Of a stretch of 64,000 nucleotides of DNA, positions 1 to 8,356 are shown piece after piece. The DNA is from Actinomadura graeca (GTDB lineage: Bacteria > Actinomycetota > Actinomycetes > Streptosporangiales > Streptosporangiaceae), in NCBI RefSeq assembly GCF_019175365.1, contig NZ_CP059572.1, forward strand, positions 6,696,001 to 6,760,000, in the 5' to 3' direction. Position 1 is the first letter of the stretch. Each line of letters starts with the position of its first letter. Under the pieces are notes generated by a model. It ran no database searches, was not told the origin of the DNA, and saw nothing but the letters and a program-made list of their open reading frames with translations. The position numbers were made by a program, and so were the translations under genes.

Positions 1-196
1 AGGGCTCGGCCCGGAGTTCAAGGACTTCGACATCGCCGACCTCAACCCGAAGACGTTCGTCCGCAAACACCTCTTCGAGGACGACGACCCGTTCTCGGGC
101 AACGGCGGCGGCCACCTCGCCGACGACGACTCCTACGCGGCCGTGGGCGGCCTCGCCTACGACGAGCGCCCCCCGTACGACAACGAGGCGACCTGA
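1..196 (+). CDS. tatB: Sec-independent protein translocase TatB, C-terminal end (partial)
   Basis: The frame is open from base 2 and stops at 194-196, leaving 64 residues. It carries the actinobacterial TatB tail: a FKDFDIADLNPKTFVRKHLF segment followed by an acidic, glycine-rich, disordered end. TatB works with TatC at the membrane to recognise twin-arginine signal peptides. The membrane helix and amphipathic helix lie outside the window. In actinomycetes tatB commonly sits tail-to-tail with mrp, as here, which supports the call. A Tat-type signal is present on a hydrolase in this window (13005-14207). Confidence 0.75.
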   Translation, partial: GLGPEFKDFDIADLNPKTFVRKHLFEDDDPFSGNGGGHLADDDSYAAVGGLAYDERPPYDNEAT

Positions 197-228
197 CGGC
201 GGGCGCGCCCCCGCGTGGTCATCGCGGT

Positions 229-252
229 CCCGGCACGGCACGGAGTGCCGGG
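229..252. terminator. Hairpin between convergent tatB and mrp
   Basis: CCCGGCAC at 229-236 and GTGCCGGG at 245-252 are perfectly complementary around an 8-base loop. The hairpin lies in the 67-base gap between two convergent genes, so it could end both transcripts. There is no T tract, which is usual for actinomycete terminators. It is a structural call only. Confidence 0.5.
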
Positions 253-263
253 TCGGCGGCGGG

Positions 264-1403
264 TCAGCGCCCCTTCGGGGTGATCCCGAGCGACATGCCG
301 GCCAGCCCGCGGCTGCGGCCGCCCAGTTCGTCGGCGATGGTGCGCAGCTCCTTGGCGGCTCCGGCGTCCGGGTCGGACAGCACCAGCGGGGTGCCGTTGT
401 CGCCGCCCTCGCGCAGCCGGGTGTCGATCTGCACCTGGCCGAGCAGCGGGACGCGGGTGCCGAGCGTCTGGGTCAGGGCGTCCGCGACCGTCTGGCCGCC
501 GCCGGTGCCGAAGATGTCCTGCCGCTCGCCGCAGTGCGCGCACGTCAGGTAGGACATGTTCTCGATCACCCCGACGACCTGCTGGTGGGTCTGCGCGGCG
601 ATGGCGCCGGCCCGCTCGGCGACCTCGGCGGCCGCCTGCTGCGGGGTGGTGACGACCAGGATCTCCGCGGACGGCAGGAGCTGCGCGACGGAGATCGCGA
701 TGTCGCCGGTGCCCGGGGGCAGGTCCATGAGCAGGACGTCCAGGTCGCCCCAGTAGACGTCGGCGAGGAACTGCTGGAGCGCCCGGTGCAGCATCGGCCC
801 GCGCCACACGACCGGCTGGTTCCCGGCGGTGAACATGCCCACCGAGATGACCTTCACGTCATGCGCGGACGGCGGCATGATCATGTCCTCGACCTTGGTG
901 GGCGGGTTCCGCACGCCCAGCATCCGCGGCACCGAGTGGCCGTAGATGTCGGCGTCCACCACGCCCACCTTGCGGCCCTGGGCCGCCAGCGCCGCCGCCA
1001 GGTTCACGGTGACCGACGATTTGCCGACGCCGCCCTTGCCGCTGGCCACCGCGTAGACCTTGGTCAGCGAGTTCGGCCTGGCGAACGGGATCTCCTTGGC
1101 GGGCTCGCCGCCGCGCAGCTTGGTCTGGAGGTCCTTGCGCTGCTCCTCGCTCATCACGTCGAGGTCCACCTGGACGGAGGTGACCCCGTCGAGCCTGGCG
1201 ACGGCCTCGGTGACGTTCCTGGTGATGGTGTCCTTCATCGGGCACCCGGCCACGGTCAGGTAGACGCCGACGCGGACGGCGCCGTCGGCCGCGATGTCGA
1301 TGTCCTTGACCATGTCGAGCTCGGTGATGGGCTTGCGGATCTCGGGATCGTTCACCGTGGCGAGCGCCGCGGTCACCTGCTCGGTCGTCAACTGGGAGGC
1401 CAT
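264..1403 (-). CDS. mrp: Mrp/NBP35-family iron-sulfur carrier ATPase
   Basis: This 379-residue P-loop ATPase is expected to bind and deliver Fe-S clusters in the cytoplasm. An N-terminal MIP18/DUF59 domain (about residues 1-90, beginning MASQLTTEQ) is followed by a deviant Walker A, GKGGVGKSS, near residue 120. A MDLPPGTGD segment and a CAHCGERQDIFG cysteine pair come later; the pair is the dimer-bridging cluster site in the family. The ATG at 1403 follows a GGGGA and matches the usual family start; an upstream in-frame extension adds unconserved sequence. It is transcribed away from the MarR gene, with 88 bases between the starts. Confidence 0.93.
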   Translation of the reverse strand: MASQLTTEQVTAALATVNDPEIRKPITELDMVKDIDIAADGAVRVGVYLTVAGCPMKDTITRNVTEAVARLDGVTSVQVDLDVMSEEQRKDLQTKLRGGEPAKEIPFARPNSLTKVYAVASGKGGVGKSSVTVNLAAALAAQGRKVGVVDADIYGHSVPRMLGVRNPPTKVEDMIMPPSAHDVKVISVGMFTAGNQPVVWRGPMLHRALQQFLADVYWGDLDVLLMDLPPGTGDIAISVAQLLPSAEILVVTTPQQAAAEVAERAGAIAAQTHQQVVGVIENMSYLTCAHCGERQDIFGTGGGQTVADALTQTLGTRVPLLGQVQIDTRLREGGDNGTPLVLSDPDAGAAKELRTIADELGGRSRGLAGMSLGITPKGR

Positions 1404-1491
1404 GTCCCCATGGTATGAACTGGGTGGCCGTGCCCGCCAATCCGGGTGTCCGCCCTCACCGGCCGTGTCCGGCCGCCGTACGATCGGGTAT

Positions 1492-2016
1492 GTGACCACC
1501 CAGCCCAGCCCCATGGCCGCGGCCCACGTTCCCGGCGGCGGGGCCGCAAGCGGCCGGAATGCGGCCGCCGAGCTGACCGTCTGGCGTACCATGCTCCGCG
1601 CCCAGGCGCGGATCTCCCGCAGGCTCCAGTCGGGCCTGCTGGCCGAGCACGACCTCGCTCTGGGCTCCTATGACGTGCTCATGCACCTCGGCGAGGCGCC
1701 GGGCGGGCGGCTGCGCATGAACGACCTCGCCGACCGGGTGCTGCTGTCGCGCAGCGGGCTGACACGGCTGGTCGACCGGCTCCAGCGGGAGGGCCTGGTC
1801 GTCCGCCAATCCTGCACGAGCGACGCCCGCGGGCTGTACGCGGTGCTGACGCCCGCGGGCCGGGACAGGCTCGCCGAGGCCACTCCCACCTACCGGCAGG
1901 GGGTACGCGACTATGTCCTCAGCCGCCTCGACGAAGAAGATCTGCACACCTTCGGCCACATCCTCGGCAAGCTCGCCGACGAACCCGAGACCTTCGCCGC
2001 CCACGCGGCCGGATAG
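1492..2016 (+). CDS. MarR-family transcriptional regulator
   Basis: This 174-residue protein has a MarR winged helix. The recognition region reads MNDLADRVLLSRSGLTRLVD and the wing DARGLYAVLTPAGRD. MarR proteins bind DNA as dimers and are released by small phenolic ligands or oxidation; the ligand here is unknown. I chose GTG 1492; ATG 1513 (MAAAHVPGG) is a possible later start. It is divergent from mrp, so the 88-base gap probably holds both promoters. No obvious palindromic operator stood out there. Confidence 0.85.
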   Translation: MTTQPSPMAAAHVPGGGAASGRNAAAELTVWRTMLRAQARISRRLQSGLLAEHDLALGSYDVLMHLGEAPGGRLRMNDLADRVLLSRSGLTRLVDRLQREGLVVRQSCTSDARGLYAVLTPAGRDRLAEATPTYRQGVRDYVLSRLDEEDLHTFGHILGKLADEPETFAAHAAG

Positions 2017-2030
2017 CGGGCTCCCCGGGC

Positions 2031-2549
2031 TCACAGGCGGGGGCTCCGCGGGAAGGACGGGGGCCGGTCCTTGGCGTCCAGCTCCTTGATGATCTGCTGG
2101 AGCTCCGACCGCACGAAGTCCCGGGTGGCGACCTCGCTCAGCGCGACCCGCAGCCCGGCGATCTCCCGGGTGAGGTACTCGGTGTCGGCGATGGACCGCT
2201 CGTTGCGGGCCCGGTCCTGCTCGTACTGCACGCGGTCCCGGTCGTCCTGCCGGTTCTGGGCCAGCAGGATCAGCGGCGCCGCGTACGACGCCTGGAGCGA
2301 CAGCATCAGCGTCAGGAAGATGAACGGGTACGGGTCGAACCGCAGCGCCGGCGGCGCCAGCAGGTTCCACACGATCCACACGGCGACGAACACCGTCATG
2401 TAGACGAGGAACCGGGCGGTGCCGAGGAACCGCGCGATCCGCTCGGACAGCCGCCCGAACGACTCCGGGTCGTAGTGGGGCCGCGGCAGCAGGGTGCGGC
2501 GGATCTCGCGGGGCTGGTCCAGGCGCGTGGCCATCTCGCGTGCGGTCAT
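2031..2549 (-). CDS. DUF1003 membrane protein
   Basis: This 172-residue protein has two predicted membrane helices (FLVYMTVFVAVWIVWNLL and a following YPFIFLTLMLSLQASYAAP). The conserved LLAQNRQ and QYEQDR turn leads into a charged, probably coiled C-terminal tail, the hallmark layout of DUF1003. The biochemical role is unknown. Its ATG overlaps the stop of the upstream MgtE-like gene as ATGA, so the two are translationally coupled. That pairing suggests a joint function, perhaps in divalent-cation or stress response. Confidence 0.85.
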   Translation of the reverse strand: MTAREMATRLDQPREIRRTLLPRPHYDPESFGRLSERIARFLGTARFLVYMTVFVAVWIVWNLLAPPALRFDPYPFIFLTLMLSLQASYAAPLILLAQNRQDDRDRVQYEQDRARNERSIADTEYLTREIAGLRVALSEVATRDFVRSELQQIIKELDAKDRPPSFPRSPRL

Positions 2550-3868
2550 GTCGTCCCCCCGGTGCCCCGCAGGGCCTCTTCCTCGGGATCGGCGGACACC
2601 GCGGCGCCCGCGTCCATCGCGGTCTCCCGCCAGTCCTCGGGCAGCAGGTGGTCGAGCACGTCGTCGATGGTCACCGAGCCCAGCAGGTGCCCGTCGTCGT
2701 CCACGACCGCCCCGGCGACCAGGTTGTAGGTGGCGAGGAACATCGCGACCGCCGCCAGCGACATCGTCGGGCGCAGCGGGTCGAGCTCGGCGTCGACGAT
2801 ACCGCTGACCAGCGTCGGCGGCGGCTCCCTGAGCAGCCGCTGGAAGTGCACGGTGCCGAGGTAGCGGCCGGTCGGCGTCGCCGTCGGCGGCCGGCACACG
2901 TACACCTGCGCGGCCAGCGCCGGGTTCAGGTCGGGGTTGCGGATCTGCGCGAGCGCCTCGGCGACCGTCGCGTCCGGCGCGACGATCACCGGGTCGGTGG
3001 TCATCAGCCCGCCCGCCGAGTCGTCCTCGTAGGTCAGCAGCCGCCGGACGGGCGCCGCGTCCTGCGGCTCCATCAGCGTCAGCAGCGCCTCGCGCTGCTC
3101 GGTCGGCAGCTCGCCGAGCAGGTCGGCGGCGTCGTCGGGGCCCATCGCCTCCAGGACGTCGGCGGCTCGGTCGGCCTCCAGCTTGCCGAGGATCTCGATC
3201 TGGTCGTCCTCGGGCAGCTCCTCCAGGACGTCGGCGAGCCGCTCGTCGTCCAGCGCGACCGCGACCTCGGTGCGGCGCTTCTCGGGCAGTTCGTGGACGA
3301 TGTTGGCGAGGTCGGCGGGCTTCATCCGCTCGAACGCGGCGATCAGCCCGGCGGCGCCCTGCCCGTGCTCGACCGCGGAGAACCCCTCCACCGCGTCCCA
3401 GTCGACGATCAGGGTCTCGCCGCGCCGCCGCAGCCCCGCCCCCCGCCGCAGCCCCCGCCCACCCCGGCGGACGGCGATCTTGCCGATCAGCCAGTCCCGG
3501 GTGCGGGTCGGCTCCATCGCCACGTCCACCACGGAGACGGGCTCGCCGGTGCCGGAGAACTTGACCGTCCGGTCGAGCATCTCGGCGATGACGAGCGTCT
3601 CGGACCCGCGTTTCTGGAAGCGGCGCACGTTCAGCCGGCCGTCGAAGATGATCGCGTCCGCCTCGATCACGGTGACCCGGGTGATCGGCAGGAACACCGG
3701 CCGGCGCGGCGCCACCTCCACCACCAGGCCGAGGACGCGTGGCGGGCGCGGCGCGAGGCGCAGCGCGACCACCACGTCGCGGACGCGGCCGACCTGGTCG
3801 CCGGCCGGGTCGAACACCGCGATCCCGGCGAGACGGGCGATGAACACCCGTGTCGGAGCTCCGCTCAT
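2546..3868 (-). CDS. Soluble MgtE N-domain / CBS-domain protein (no channel domain)
   Basis: The 440-residue protein begins with PRC-barrel-like segments (about 1-150; GDQVGRVRDVVVAL). The helical MgtE N repeat follows (about 190-290; DLANIVHELPEKRR, DVLEELPEDDQ, DLLGELPTEQ), then two CBS domains (SAGGLMTTDPVIVAPDATV and GSVTIDDVLDHLLPEDW). It ends in a short acidic tail with no transmembrane segments. In true MgtE channels these cytosolic domains sense Mg2+ and gate the pore, so this looks like a free-standing sensor module. It is coupled by ATGA to DUF1003, a membrane protein, which could be the effector. Confidence 0.85.
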   Translation of the reverse strand: MSGAPTRVFIARLAGIAVFDPAGDQVGRVRDVVVALRLAPRPPRVLGLVVEVAPRRPVFLPITRVTVIEADAIIFDGRLNVRRFQKRGSETLVIAEMLDRTVKFSGTGEPVSVVDVAMEPTRTRDWLIGKIAVRRGGRGLRRGAGLRRRGETLIVDWDAVEGFSAVEHGQGAAGLIAAFERMKPADLANIVHELPEKRRTEVAVALDDERLADVLEELPEDDQIEILGKLEADRAADVLEAMGPDDAADLLGELPTEQREALLTLMEPQDAAPVRRLLTYEDDSAGGLMTTDPVIVAPDATVAEALAQIRNPDLNPALAAQVYVCRPPTATPTGRYLGTVHFQRLLREPPPTLVSGIVDAELDPLRPTMSLAAVAMFLATYNLVAGAVVDDDGHLLGSVTIDDVLDHLLPEDWRETAMDAGAAVSADPEEEALRGTGGTT

Positions 3869-3927
3869 GGGCAGGACATTACCCGTGATCTTGCAGCTCA
3901 TCCGGGTCCGGCGTGCGTGCGGCGCGC

Positions 3928-3974
3928 GTCACATCGGCGACGGGAATGTCACATCCCGGGCGGTACGTCCCGTC
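3928..3974 (+). promoter_or_regulatory. Candidate ECF41 autoregulatory promoter
   Basis: TGTCACA at 3947-3953 resembles the ECF41/SigJ -35 element, and CGTC at 3971-3974 resembles its -10, with a 17-base spacer. CGTC also occurs at 3966-3969. A second GTCACATC lies exactly 20 bases upstream (3928-3935 versus 3948-3955). ECF41 factors are known to drive their own genes from TGTCACA/CGTC promoters. The position 60-110 bases before the sigma gene fits; the spacing is slightly off the published 16. Confidence 0.5.
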
Positions 3975-4036
3975 AGAGGGGGTGAGCGCGCACCCCGCAT
4001 CGACCCGCCGGCGGCGCTCCGGCAGACTGGACGATC

Positions 4037-4933
4037 ATGGATGAGACCGCGGTGGCCTTCGAGGAGTACCGGAACCTGCTGTTCGCGGTGGCCTACCGGA
4101 TGCTCGGGACCGCCGCCGACGCCGAGGACACCGTCCAGGACGCCTGGCTGCGCTGGTCGGCGGCGGACCGCTCGGACGTCGCCGAGCCCAGGTCCTACCT
4201 CGTCCGGATCACCACGAACCTCGCGCTCGACCGGCTGCGGTCCGCGCGGGCGCAGCGCGAGTCCTACGTGGGCCCGTGGCTGCCCGAGCCGATGCTGACC
4301 TCCCCGGACGTCGCCGAGGGCGCCGAGATGTCGGAGTCGGTGTCGATGGCGATGCTCGTCGTCCTGGAGACGCTGAGCCCGCTCGAACGCGCCGTGTTCG
4401 TCCTCAAGGAGGTCTTCGGCTACCCCTACGCGGAGATCGCGCGGGCGCTCGACCGCTCGGAGCCGTCGGTGCGCCAGCTCGGCACCCGCGCCCGCAAGCA
4501 CGTCGAGGCCCGCCGCCCCCGCTTCGAGGCGCGCGGCGCCGAGCGGCGCGCCGCGACCGAGCGGTTCTTCGACGCGGTCATGGGCGGCGACATCAACCGG
4601 CTCATGGAGGTCCTCGCCCCCGACGTGACCCTGTGGACCGACGGCGGCGGCAAGGTCCGCGCGGCGCGCCGCGTCATCCACGGCGCCGACAAGGTGGGCC
4701 GCTGGCTGACGGCGGTCGTCGGCCACGCCTACCAGGGCATCGAGTTCGCGGACATGCGGGTGCGCCGCGTCACCCTCAACGGCGAGCCCGCGCTCGTCGT
4801 GGACGGCCCGGACGGCCCCCTGACCACCGTCGTCGCGACCGTCGCCGAGGGCGGCCGGGTCGAGGCCGTCCACATGGTCGCCAACCCCGACAAGCTCCGC
4901 TCCGTCGCGAGGGGCCGCGAGCTGCCGCTGTGA
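4037..4933 (+). CDS. ECF41-type RNA polymerase sigma factor (SigJ-like)
   Basis: This is a 298-residue extracytoplasmic-function sigma factor. Region 2 is at about 5-75 (DAEDTVQDAWLRW) and region 4 at about 110-165 (LSPLERAVFVLKEVFGYPYAEIA). A SnoaL-like fold follows at about 175-295. The WLPEP motif at 81-85 and NPDKL near 283 are diagnostic of ECF41, where the C-terminal domain replaces a membrane anti-sigma factor and controls activity. ECF41 genes usually neighbour a carboxymuconolactone decarboxylase, oxidoreductase or epimerase gene; none is next to this one, so the regulon is not evident. Confidence 0.93.
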   Translation: MDETAVAFEEYRNLLFAVAYRMLGTAADAEDTVQDAWLRWSAADRSDVAEPRSYLVRITTNLALDRLRSARAQRESYVGPWLPEPMLTSPDVAEGAEMSESVSMAMLVVLETLSPLERAVFVLKEVFGYPYAEIARALDRSEPSVRQLGTRARKHVEARRPRFEARGAERRAATERFFDAVMGGDINRLMEVLAPDVTLWTDGGGKVRAARRVIHGADKVGRWLTAVVGHAYQGIEFADMRVRRVTLNGEPALVVDGPDGPLTTVVATVAEGGRVEAVHMVANPDKLRSVARGRELPL

Positions 4934-4955
4934 GCGGCGCCCGCGGGCGGTGCGG

Positions 4956-5459
4956 CTACCGGTCGGCCTGGCGGCGCTTCCCGCCGAGCATCCGGGGCGG
5001 CGGGCCCGCCGTCGTCGCCGGGGTCGGGACGGGGCGGACGGCCGCGTACGCGTCCGGTGCCTGCGCCGCCGCCTCCACCGGCGTGAGCCGGACGATCCAG
5101 GAGCCGGCCGCCCACCGGTCCGCCTGGGCCTCGTGGTCGGCGGCGTTGAGCCGGGCCTTGGCGAGCTGGGGGGCGACCTCGTCCCACAGCGCGGTCCCGG
5201 GCACGACCTGCGAGCAGCCGGCGACGAACGACACCAGCCGCCCGCCCTTGTCCTTGCTGCGCAGGATCACCGTCACCCGGTCGGCCTCCGGGAGGCCGGG
5301 CATCGGCTGCTCGCCCTCCCCGCCGGTCAGCACGTAGGCGGAGCCCTCGTGCCACACGTGCCAGGCGGCCCTGGGCTGCGGCAGGCCGGGCAGATCCAGC
5401 CACAGCAGCCCCGACTTCCTGGCCGCCTCCTCCACCAGAGCCACGTTGAGGTCACCCAT
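4956..5459 (-). CDS. Hypothetical protein, possible flavin/PNPOx-like split barrel
   Basis: The 167-residue protein reads as alternating beta strands (WHVWHEGSAYVLTGG, RVTVILRSKDKGGRLVSF, SWIVRLTPVE). An AA-rich helix (VAPQLAKARLNAAD) and a proline-rich basic tail follow. The pattern is reminiscent of pyridoxamine-phosphate-oxidase-like small proteins, but I see no motif that fixes a function. It ends 22 bases from the convergent ECF41 gene and starts 39 bases from the divergent lyase gene. No strong ribosome site precedes the ATG, so it may be leaderless. Confidence 0.6.
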   Translation of the reverse strand: MGDLNVALVEEAARKSGLLWLDLPGLPQPRAAWHVWHEGSAYVLTGGEGEQPMPGLPEADRVTVILRSKDKGGRLVSFVAGCSQVVPGTALWDEVAPQLAKARLNAADHEAQADRWAAGSWIVRLTPVEAAAQAPDAYAAVRPVPTPATTAGPPPRMLGGKRRQADR

Positions 5460-5498
5460 GCGGACAGCGTCTCACACCCGCTCGGTAGCATCCGGCAC

Positions 5499-6440
5499 AT
5501 GCGCTCGCGACGAACCACCCTCGCCGTGCCCGCCAGCAACCAGCGCTTCATCGACAAGGCGCGGGGGCTCGCGGCGGACGAGGTCTTCCTGGACCTGGAG
5601 GACGCGGTCGCGCCGTCGGCCAAGGAGGCGGCGCGCGGGGCCGCCGTCGCCGCGCTCAACGAGGGCGGCTGGGACGGCAAGGTCCGCGTGGTGCGGATCA
5701 ACGACCTCGAGACGCCCTGGGCGTACCGGGACGTGATCGAGGTCGTGGAGGGCGCCGGCGCCGCCCTGGACGCCGTCATGCTGCCCAAGGCGCGGGACGC
5801 CTCCCACGTCCAGTGGCTCGACCGGCTCCTCACCCAGATCGAGCGGGCCATGGGCTACGAGGTCGGCCGGATCGGCATCGAGGCGCAGATCGAGGACGCC
5901 CGGGGGATGGTCGAGGTGGACGCGATCGCCGCGTCCTCGCCGCGGCTGGAGGCGCTCGTCCTCGGGCCGGGCGACCTGATGGCCTCGATCAACATGAAGA
6001 CCCTCACCGTGGGGGAGCAGCCGCCCGGCTACACCGAGGGCGACGCCTACCACTACATCCTGATGCGGATCCTGATGGCCGCCCGCGCGCACGACCTCCA
6101 GGCCGTCGACGGGCCGTACTTCAACGTCCGGGACGTGGACGCCTTCACCCGGGTCGCCGAGCGTTCGGCCGCCCTCGGGTACGACGGCAAGTGGGTGCTG
6201 CACCCGTCCCAGATCGAGGCGGGCAACGCGGTGTTCTCGCCGTCGCAGGAGGACTACGACCACGCCGAGCTGGTCCTGGACGCCTACGAGCACTCCGTGA
6301 CCGTCGAGGGGCGGGGCGCGGTGACGCTCGGCGACGAGATGATCGACGAGGCGTCCCGGAAGATGGCGCTCGTCGTCGCCGCGAAGGGGCGGGCCGCGGG
6401 CCTGGAGCGCACCAAGCGGTTCGAACCGCCCGGCGGCTGA
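5499..6440 (+). CDS. HpcH/HpaI aldolase family (CitE/malyl-CoA lyase-like)
   Basis: The 313-residue protein begins RRTTLAVPASN and carries the family's LDLEDAV metal-site motif near residue 28. An arginine-rich VVRINDLETPW strand, the substrate-binding GIEAQIEDARG, and LGPGDLMASINM follow. Enzymes of this family cleave or form CoA thioesters such as malyl-, citramalyl- or citryl-CoA using Mg2+. The late GYDGKWVLHPSQIEAGN segment is typical of the CoA-ester lyase subgroup. The exact substrate cannot be read from sequence. The gene stands alone, without a CoA-transferase neighbour. Confidence 0.88.
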   Translation: MRSRRTTLAVPASNQRFIDKARGLAADEVFLDLEDAVAPSAKEAARGAAVAALNEGGWDGKVRVVRINDLETPWAYRDVIEVVEGAGAALDAVMLPKARDASHVQWLDRLLTQIERAMGYEVGRIGIEAQIEDARGMVEVDAIAASSPRLEALVLGPGDLMASINMKTLTVGEQPPGYTEGDAYHYILMRILMAARAHDLQAVDGPYFNVRDVDAFTRVAERSAALGYDGKWVLHPSQIEAGNAVFSPSQEDYDHAELVLDAYEHSVTVEGRGAVTLGDEMIDEASRKMALVVAAKGRAAGLERTKRFEPPGG

Positions 6441-6493
6441 CCGCGGGCACGTACGATTCGTCCCACACACCGAAGCCGAGTAGGGGGACACTC

Positions 6494-7825
6494 GTGTCGG
6501 AATCCGGGGACGCGAACGGCTGGGCCCCGCTCGACCCCGGCCTTCCGGGGCGGCGGGGGCCCGCGCCCGTCCCGCCGTCCGGGCCCCAGCCGGCCCTGCC
6601 TCCCCCCGCTTCACACGGACCCCCGCCTCCCCAGCCGGGATGGGGCCGGCCGCAGCAGGCGCCCGTGCCGTACCACGGCCAGTACGGGGCGCCGGGGCCC
6701 GGCCCCTACGGGCTGCCCGCCTACCCCAGCCCGGCCCAGCCGCCGAAGCGCGCCTGGACGGTGCCGGCGCCGTCCGGCATGCCGTTCCACCGGATGGCGC
6801 GGACGGCAGTGCACCGCTGGTGGCGGCCCCTGCTCGGGACCCTGGCGATCGCCGCGCTCGGGCTGGGGCTGGCGCTCGGGCTGATGGTGGCCGGGATCCT
6901 CGTCCAGCTCGCGGTGACCGGGGACCTGCCCGACACCTCCGGCGCCTCCGACGCGGACGCGGTCTTCGGCGACCAGACCGCCGACCTGGCGTTCAACCTG
7001 GCCACGCTCGCGGTGTTCCTGCCGGTCGCGTTCCTGGCGGCGTGGGGGATCCAGCGGCGGCGGCCGGGCACGCTCTCGTCGGTCGCGGGGCGGCTGCGCT
7101 GGCGGTGGCTGCTGGCCTGCTGCGGCCTCGCGGTGCTGTTCTGCGTCGTGTCCTACGGGACGTCGGCGCTGGCGAGCACCCTGATGGACGACGACTCGGG
7201 CGGCGACGAGCACTGGGTGGGCTGGGGCCGCTTCCTGGCCCCGGCGATCGTGATCGTGCTGCTGGTGCCTTTCCAGTCGGCGGCCGAGGAGTACGTCTTC
7301 CGCGGCTGGCTGCTCCAGGCGGTCGGCTCCTGCACCCTGGAGACCCTCAGAGGACGGATCGGCCGCGCCCTCAGCGTGCTCTTCCGCACGCCGTGGCCGG
7401 GGATCGTCGTGGGCTCGGCCCTGTTCACCGCCGGGCACGGCTACACCGGCTGGGGCATCCTCGACATCTTCGCGTTCGGCGCGATCGCGGCGTGGCTCAC
7501 GGTCCGCAGCGGCGGCCTGGAGGCGGGCATCGCGCTGCACGTGTTCAACAACCTGATGGCCTTCCTCTTCCCGGCGGCGGTGGGGAAGCTCGACATCGAG
7601 CAGGGCGGCGTGCCCTGGCAGTACGTCGTGGCGGACATCTTCCCCATGGCCCTGTACGCGGCGGCGGTCGTGTGGCTGGTACGGCGGCGCAGGATCCAGA
7701 CCCTCACGGCCGGGCCGGGCGACGGCAGCGGACCGGACGCGCCACCGGACCGCCCGGCGGACCCCGCCGACCCCGCGGCCTCCGCCCCGGTGGGCGGCAG
7801 GCCGGGCGTCGGCTTCGTGTCCTAG
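6494..7825 (+). CDS. CPBP-family intramembrane metalloprotease
   Basis: The 443-residue protein has a proline/glycine-rich cytoplasmic N terminus of about 95 residues and then several membrane helices. The CPBP (Abi/CAAX protease) motifs are all present: EEYVFRGW near residues 264-271, FTAGHG near 310, and HVFNN near 348. Together these give the glutamate/histidine active site. GTG 6494 sits behind GGGGGACA. Actinobacterial members are mostly uncharacterised; processing of membrane substrates is inferred. The low-complexity, Pro-rich N terminus is common in this phylum. Confidence 0.88.
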   Translation: MSESGDANGWAPLDPGLPGRRGPAPVPPSGPQPALPPPASHGPPPPQPGWGRPQQAPVPYHGQYGAPGPGPYGLPAYPSPAQPPKRAWTVPAPSGMPFHRMARTAVHRWWRPLLGTLAIAALGLGLALGLMVAGILVQLAVTGDLPDTSGASDADAVFGDQTADLAFNLATLAVFLPVAFLAAWGIQRRRPGTLSSVAGRLRWRWLLACCGLAVLFCVVSYGTSALASTLMDDDSGGDEHWVGWGRFLAPAIVIVLLVPFQSAAEEYVFRGWLLQAVGSCTLETLRGRIGRALSVLFRTPWPGIVVGSALFTAGHGYTGWGILDIFAFGAIAAWLTVRSGGLEAGIALHVFNNLMAFLFPAAVGKLDIEQGGVPWQYVVADIFPMALYAAAVVWLVRRRRIQTLTAGPGDGSGPDAPPDRPADPADPAASAPVGGRPGVGFVS

Positions 7826-7880
7826 ACCGTGTTCCCCCGTCCCGGCCCACTTCGAGTCAGGCTCTAGGCTCCCGGGCGCG

Positions 7881-8270
7881 TCACAGGAGCCCCCAGGACT
7901 CCAGCGCCTCGACCAGCCCGGGCGTGACCGGGAGCGCCCGCAGCTCGGCGGGGGTCGTCCAGCGCGCGTCGGACGCGTCGTCCCCGGCGCGGAGCGTCCC
8001 GCCCGTCACCGTCGCCGCGTAGTCGTGGATCTCGTAGGTGACGCCTCCGGGGCCCGGGCGGTCCACCGAGCCGACGAGCGCGCCGACCGCGACGTCCAGC
8101 CCCGTCTCCTCGCCGAGCTCCCTGACGACGGCCGCCGCGTCGTCCTCGCCCGGCTCGACCCGTCCGCCGGGGATCGACCACAGCCCCTCGCCGGGCGGCC
8201 GCCCCCGGCGCACCAGGAGCAGCCGCCCGCTCCCGTCCACGATGATCCCGCCGACGCAGCGCACACGCAT
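7881..8270 (-). CDS. Nudix hydrolase (MutT-like)
   Basis: This compact 129-residue Nudix protein has a complete box: GGRVEPGEDDAAAVVRELGE then ETGL. It therefore should hydrolyse a nucleoside diphosphate linked to another moiety with Mg2+. The substrate, for example an oxidised dNTP, is not specified. ATG 8270 (MRVRCVGGIIV) follows GGGGT and fits the family's start; an upstream in-frame ATG adds an unconserved arginine-rich stretch. It is convergent with the CPBP protease gene and divergent from the DUF6758 gene. Confidence 0.88.
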   Translation of the reverse strand: MRVRCVGGIIVDGSGRLLLVRRGRPPGEGLWSIPGGRVEPGEDDAAAVVRELGEETGLDVAVGALVGSVDRPGPGGVTYEIHDYAATVTGGTLRAGDDASDARWTTPAELRALPVTPGLVEALESWGLL

Positions 8271-8356
8271 GACCCCATTTTGTCCCCCCTTTCCCCGACG
8301 GCTACCCGCCGGAACTTGACGGGGCGGGGCGTGCCCGCGCAATGTGGGTAACCGTG

